Source: Rutidosis leptorrhynchoides
Taxonomy: Eukaryota > Streptophyta > Magnoliopsida > Asterales > Asteraceae
DNA length: 64,000 nt
Reading direction: 5' to 3'
Assembly: GCF_046630445.1 (NCBI RefSeq)
Contig: NC_092341.1
Coordinates: forward strand, 34,389,501-34,453,500
Part shown: positions 59,167-64,000 of the stretch, piece after piece
How positions within the stretch are numbered: the stretch's first letter is position 1
Layout: each line of letters opens with the position of its first letter
Notes under the pieces: generated by a model
The model's input: only the letters and a program-made list of their open reading frames with translations
The model's database searches: none
Told to the model about the DNA's origin: nothing
Translations under genes and position numbers: made by a program

Positions 59167-59927
59167 TAATAATATAATTATAATATATATAAATATAGAG
59201 AGAGTAGAGATGGATATAGATAAGTGTGTGTGCTGTAAACCAAATTCGTCGAGCTTTATAATGTTGGCCAGCCCAAGGGTGCCATGCGATCGCATGGCTT
59301 CCCTAGCCATTTACCATGCGATCGCATGGAATGATTTTCCAGCTCATATTGTCTTGTTTTGTAGTATGTCGACATAATAATATAATACGTAAATCGAATT
59401 TAAAATTTTAAAAAGTCGTATTTATTAAATACTTCAGGGGTATTCTATGTAACTTATAATTAATAATTTCTATTATTTCGTTTTCATGTAAATACTAAAT
59501 GAATTAATTTAAATTCAACTATTTAAGCTACACGTTGTACGTTGTGCTTTACAAATTTTACATTATTAATTTAACTTCGTTTCTAAAAAAAAATACAAAA
59601 ATTATATCATAAAAATAAAATGACTTAATACGTAAAATTTTTAATTTGAAATAGCATCGTTTAATAGTAAATTTTTCATCATTTCGTATATAAATATTAT
59701 TCGTGTGATTTCGTATATATCAAAAACTCTTATATCTATTAAAATATGTATATAATACATGTTATGACGTTCGTGAATCGTTGGACAAACAGGGTGGTCA
59801 ACCGTTATATAAAAAATCATTTTCAAAAGTTTTAAAACTTGTCAAAATTCATTGCTTATCATGTCGAAAATATTAAATCATATAGAGATTTGGTTTAAAT
59901 AAGTCGAAATTTTTCGGGTCATCACAG
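57254..59927 (-). repeat. G2 3' LTR (2674 bp)
   Basis: Plus-strand ends TGTGATGATCGC and GGGTCATCACA. Its first 730 bp align with 63273-64000 with few differences. An AAT microsatellite is at about 59079-59180. Small ORFs inside are LTR noise. Confidence 0.88.
59255..59329 (-). promoter_or_regulatory. G2 LTR core promoter with palindrome pair
   Basis: The minus strand carries CCATGCGATCGCATGG at 59314-59329 and again at 59282-59297 (centres exactly 32 bp apart), then TTATAAAGC at 59253-59261. The surroundings (GAGCTGGAAAA before, CTGGCCAACAT between palindrome and TATA) match the Athila-2 promoter. Confidence 0.8.
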
Positions 59928-61154
59928 TACCTCCCCGTTAAAGAAATTTTGTCCCGAAATTTAAGTGAGGTCATCATGGTTAACAATAAAAATGTTTTTA
60001 TGACGAATATGAGTTGATAAATAGAATTTCTATCACCGTTGAATAATATGGATAAAACAATCGAATTACTCGAAGCGTATGAGGGAAGTTATCGTAAAAG
60101 AGTGAAATGAAGAATAGAGATGCGTCTTATCTCTTGACGTAGTAACGATTGATTTTCAGAATTTAAATAATAGAAAATCTTCATAATCTAAATAAGATTT
60201 GATTCTTCGAAATTTGCAAAAATTAAGATTTTCTTTGATTAAATGCGTAATCTGCCTCGATTGCTATGTATGATATTTTACTATAAATTGACCTCTTCCG
60301 TTTCATTTATTTTCACCACTCCTATAATCTTCTTCCTTATTTAATACTTCTTAATAGATTGTGTAAATGCTTCATCCAGTTCTGATTCTTGATATACTCC
60401 TAACTTTCATATCTATCATTCTTCTTTTTCATCTGCCGCCGGAGGAATCTATTCACTTTTACTATACTCTTGGCTTTATAGTGTTTTTAGTTCTCCCGTG
60501 TCTTTACGTTGCAATACTTATTGATATTCATGGTTTGTAATTTATGTGTTTTTATCGGGCTTTATATTCTCCGTTATATTTCGAAGCTTCATGCTTTCGT
60601 TCTCTCTTCCCGCCTTCAAGTCAAGCGAATAATGGTCCAGAATTCGTAGGTATGGATTTTAAAATGAACATAGTTAATGTTCTAAGAAGGGAATTGTAAT
60701 GGCACGATCTTGATTTGTCAAATTACTAGAATATCCGAAAAAGACCGAATCATCAAGAAATATATTTTCTTGATATATTTAGAGATTATATAGAATGAAA
60801 GAGTTATGTAACATGGTTCATGATAAGGGTGGGATCTGTGAACCTTTATCACGTTCCATTAGAAACTCAGCATGACTTACTGTAATATAATCACGTTGAT
60901 CAAGTGTCATTATATTATACTAACTCATGCTTCAATTCCCAACATTACTTCAAACATCCATTGTTTTGAATTTTTCAGATTTTTGAAACTAAAATAGTTT
61001 CTTTCATGATGTAATACAGATAGCGCAAAGAGATAAATGATTTCAGATAAGAATAGTTGTGAAAATATCTTCAGGAATATCGAAGATATTTATAATGAAA
61101 GATACGATGATATCTTAGAATTTCTATTATTGAAGGATGATGAAGAAGACTTGT
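59928..61154 (-). other. G2 internal non-coding part, PPT side
   Basis: 1.2 kb with no recognisable ORF. The first bases keep the polypurine tract and what looks like the end of a lost pol frame (minus-strand ATTTCGGGACAAAATTTC). Confidence 0.6.
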
Positions 61155-61484
61155 TCATAAAGGTTTAGAGTCAGGAGCAAGGTATTCGTTAATGACTTCA
61201 GCAGACACTGAATCATTTAGATTCTTTGAAGGCAAGTTTAGTCTTTGTGATTTGTCCACAGCCTCCTTCATGGTTTGCTCAATTCGTTTTCCAGTACCAA
61301 ATTTTCTCTTTTTCTGTGCTTTTTCAACACATTACTCTTTATCATCAAACTTTCGACTGTTAAAGTCGTTTACATTTTTTGCTGCTTCATCAGTATTTTT
61401 CAAGATTTCGAGAACTAGTTCGTAGTTTAGGGTGTTTTTCAGAAACTTCACATTCGAAGTCTGTAAGTCTTGAAGGTAAACGTT
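61155..61484 (-). pseudogene. Captured poly(A)-binding protein fragment (RRM3 to RRM4) inside G2
   Basis: One minus-strand frame, broken by a single TAA, reads NVYLQDL (RNP2-like), a shortened middle, then NTDEAAKNVNDFNSRKFDDK, stop, VEKAQKK, KRIEQTMKEAVDKSQRLNL and KNLNDSVSAEVINEYLAP. This follows cytoplasmic PABP from the end of RRM3 through the linker to the start of RRM4 (family hallmarks: DDAA..N.KKFDDKEW, VGKAQKKSERE, FEQ..KEAADK, NLYVKNLDDS). The usual Trp-Tyr after DDKE is now stop-Cys. There are no introns. It cannot make functional PABP. It is best read as host gene sequence acquired by the retrotransposon, possibly via mRNA. Confidence 0.8.
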
Positions 61485-62326
61485 ATATGTATATATATAT
61501 AACTGTTGGCGAAAAATTGCTACGAAATTCAAAATACTGATTTGCTAATTCCCAGTAGTTGGTATGACAATTGTTGTTACAAGTTGTATATGGGTACTTG
61601 ATAGAGTTTCAATGAATAATTATCGTGATTTTTCGGAGAGGCTTAATGATCAATGCAGTTGTTGATAAGTTTACTGCTAATGTGGTGAAATATGAAAGGT
61701 TCCCCGGTAACAATGATGAAGGGGTAATCATTAATATTCATATGATGTTCTAGGAATTTGAATGATACAAATACTTTTCTGGGTTCTATGATGTTCTAGC
61801 ACAGTTTTGAAGTCAAAGTATAGCTTCGAAAGATGTAGGAATCTAAGAATGATGTCTTTTGTTAAATCTTGACTTGGATTTTGATTTCTCAAAATCAAAA
61901 TATGTAATTAAATTTGGATGAGGATGGTTGCTTTGATTTTTATAAAAGAATATATATTGTTGTGAAAGTAGTGAGTATAGTTGATGATTTGTTGAATCAG
62001 AATCGAAGAATGTAACATATTAATTGTGAATTTATATATCTCTCGGGTATTACCTACCCGTTAAAATATTCTCACCATTAACAGTTTGTACAAAAGAATT
62101 TTCTTGATTACAATCTTTATGAAAATATACCTACATATATATTTTCCTTAGATGTAATCATGGATTTAATGAGTTAACATAATATTAATCTCATATGGTT
62201 TTCGACTAGGACTAGAATATATAATCTCTAAAACTTTTAGAAACTACATATTCTCTGCAAAATATTTCTTCGATGAAGTTATGAATCAATACTTCATCGT
62301 TTGTTGTTGTTGGTATTCCTTGGTAT
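61485..62326 (-). other. G2 internal region between captured fragment and gag-like ORF
   Basis: No credible gene. A His/Gln-rich minus frame (62212-62487) overlaps the gag-like ORF in another frame and may be its frameshifted continuation (ends EEIFCREYVVSKSFRDYIF). Confidence 0.45.
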
Positions 62327-62887
62327 CTATGGTGCGTATGACGGTGATGTTCGAGGTACAGATTGTGATATTGAGGTGTGGGATGTGGATGTTGTTGTTG
62401 GTGGTGGTGATGGTACGGTTGGTGTTGCTGATGGTGGTACTGTTGCTGTCGGTGCTGCTGCTGGTGCTTGTAACCTTTGCACCACATTCTCCAAAGCCAC
62501 TACCCGAGCGCGAAGCTCGTTGACTTCTTCTATTACACCGGGGTTATTGTCGGTTCGAACGAGTGGACGAATAAGATCTAGAATTTTAGATAATATATAA
62601 TCGTGACGAGACACTCTGGAAATGAGAGAGAAAATGGTGTCTCGAATAGGTTTGCACGTAAGTGCTTCAGGTTCTTCGCCAAGAGGGCAATGTGGTGGAT
62701 GGAAGGGATCACCTTCTTCATGTCTCCAATGACTAAGCAGGCTATGAACTCATCCTCAATTCATCCAGAATAGGTGATGGCTGATTGGTTGATCCATTCT
62801 GGTAACACTGTCTTCGGAATTCAGGTGAATATCCATATCGGAATAGCTGTCGGAGTTTAAGGAATTTGAACTAGATATGGGATCCAT
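62327..62887 (-). pseudogene. Gag-like ORF of G2 with two stops
   Basis: Starts ATG at 62887 (MDPISSSNS, one SDSYSD unit, DQPISHH), hits two TGA codons near 62785, and continues in frame through HWRHEEGDPFHPPHCPLGEE to a helical, coiled-coil-like VIEEVNELRARVVALENVVQ and a Pro/Thr/Ser tail, ending at 62327. It corresponds to the frame at 1-195 of G1. There is no zinc knuckle. It is the first ORF after the leader, hence called gag-like. I do not recognise a named domain. Confidence 0.55.
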
Positions 62888-63258
62888 CTTGTATAATTAG
62901 AGAGATAATTTTTGATATGAATTAGATTATAGAATTTAGTTTGGTATTCTTCAATACATAATTTACATATGTATATATAATATCAAATTCCATAAATCAC
63001 GGAGAAATTTTCGGAAGGTGTCAGGAAAAGTTTACAGTAACAGATACGCTAAGATATGAATTTTTGTCTATACACTATTTATACAATAAATGCAGGAAAA
63101 CGTGTCTAGACTTAAGAATGATAAGCATATAATTTCCGACAAGAAATGATAAGCAAAACTTTTGACATGCAAACACAGTCGAAGTCCAGACTTACTAATG
63201 CATCCTAACAACTATCAGTTAGACACACTTATGCAAGACCTGGTTCACTAGGACCAAT
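62888..63258 (-). other. G2 leader between PBS and gag-like ORF
   Basis: Matches 196-565 of G1 in blocks (ACAGATACGCTAAGATATGA, GTGTCTAGACTT, CGAAGTCCAGACT). No gene. It is conserved between copies, so it may hold packaging or translation signals. Confidence 0.65.
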
Positions 63259-63270
63259 GCTCTGATACCA
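63259..63270 (-). other. G2 primer binding site (initiator-Met tRNA)
   Basis: The complement of GCTCTGATACCA is TGGTATCAGAGC, two bases inside the LTR edge at 63273. Confidence 0.92.
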
Positions 63271-63272
63271 AC

Positions 63273-64000
63273 TGTGACGATCGCTCCAAATCCACTTTGG
63301 ACGAATACATCATTCATTGATTTCATAGTGAGATTTTGACCTCTATATGATACGTTTTGTAAACATTGCATTCTTTTAAAAAGGCACACCATAAATGAAT
63401 ATATAAATCCAAGGTTTTCGACGTCTGATGATTTCTACGTATAGACAATTATCGTATATAATAGTTTACAATACTACATCCGTTGACAATGCAGTCAAAA
63501 TAAGATACACGGTGATGATTTTGTGAATGCAAAGTTTTCTTGAATAAAGCATGTATGACTCCATGCACATAGCTTGTATAACGTATAAGCGAACAGCGGA
63601 AGACTTCTAGAAACCTGAGAATAAACATGCTTAAAAGTGTCAACACAAAGGTTGGTGAGTTCATAGTTTTAATGTTGCACATAAATCGTATGTAAAGGTG
63701 GATCACAAGATTTCAGTTGTTTCTTCCAGAAACATTTATCAAATGATTCTACGTAACAGAGCACCCTGGTAACTAAACTTTAACGTTATAATAAGTACCC
63801 CTGTTTTAACATACATGCAACCAACATGTACAATACACGCAAACCAATATGTACTAAACTCAAATAGCATACGTCCGTTTTATAGTTCAGGCTAGGGTTT
63901 CTATACCTGGAACAGACGGGGATGTCAAGCCCTATGGATCCATATACAACTACTCGTGCCCACCAGTTCTTATAACTGGCAGTTACTAGTTACCAAAGCT
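63273..64000 (-). repeat. G2 5' LTR, partial
   Basis: TGTGACGATCGCTCC onward aligns to 57254-57980 with scattered single-base differences. It continues past the window edge. Confidence 0.9.

Larger units (their letters stand above)
57254..64000 (-). mobile_element. Gypsy element G2, no recognisable pol, with captured host sequence
   Basis: Minus-strand LTR element with 3' LTR 57254-59927, internal part 59928-63272 (only 3.3 kb) and 5' LTR from 63273 to beyond the window. PPT side: on the minus strand, CGGGACAAAATTTCTTTAAC then GGGGAGGTAC precedes the LTR. PBS is of iMet type at 63259-63270. The visible 5' LTR part is nearly identical to the other, so it is young. The internal part holds a gag-like ORF and a PABP gene fragment but no protease, RT or integrase. 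It would need helper proteins from a related element. Confidence 0.87.

Noticed and set aside
59040-59180. Ile/Asn-rich ORF at 59059-59310
   Set aside because: Translation of an AAT microsatellite in the G2 LTR.
62281-62600. Plus-strand Val/Gly-rich ORFs
   Set aside because: Antisense of the Pro/Thr/Gln-rich tail of the gag-like ORF; low complexity.

Overview
The window is nuclear plant DNA, almost certainly from a flowering plant. The TE families look like those of Asteraceae, but that placement rests on recalled resemblance and was not tested. It is AT-rich and intron-containing. About 80% of it is nested LTR retrotransposons around one small island of host genes. No rRNA, CRISPR array or bacterial-type operon is present.

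Left block (1-32185) is a three-level nest. A Tork-like Copia element (Copia-1; only its RT/RNase H half and 3' LTR are visible, 30180-32185) was hit by a minus-strand Gypsy element (G1). The very long 5' LTR of G1 was then hit twice. A plus-strand Tekay-type chromovirus (1280-10694) has an intact 1552-codon gag-pol, two almost identical 2.2-kb LTRs and a 5-bp target duplication. A minus-strand Athila element (Athila-1, 12711-29518) has 2-kb LTRs, a perfect 5-bp target duplication, a lightly broken gag-pol, a small zinc-knuckle ORF and an ATHILA-type third ORF.

Middle block (32186-45440) is host DNA. It carries two head-to-tail minus-strand genes of the SURNod19 (stress up-regulated Nod 19) family at 33683-36833 and 41087-43928. 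Each has five coding exons with the same intron phases, a signal peptide and a C-terminal membrane anchor. Their 5' flanks are also related, and both appear to have an intron in the 5' UTR. Small elements decorate the region: a 395-bp hAT-type element with an 8-bp target duplication in intron 1 of one gene, SINE-like pieces, a tiny MITE, and degenerate GC-rich repeats.

Right block (45441-64000) is a second nest. A decayed Copia element (Copia-2) was hit in its 3' LTR by a second Athila (Athila-2). Athila-2 was in turn hit by a second minus-strand Gypsy element (G2), which runs off the window. G2 has no recognisable pol but carries a decayed piece of a host poly(A)-binding-protein gene.

The most unusual signals are structural. 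(1) Long GC-rich palindromes, usually in pairs, sit just upstream of the TATA box in LTRs of different lineages. The palindrome sequence differs between elements, but the centre-to-centre spacing is 31-32 bp; 20-22 bp occurs in two other palindrome sets. These are whole numbers of helical turns. (2) The Tekay LTR contains a row of consecutive hairpins whose arms differ in sequence yet remain complementary, within constant borders.
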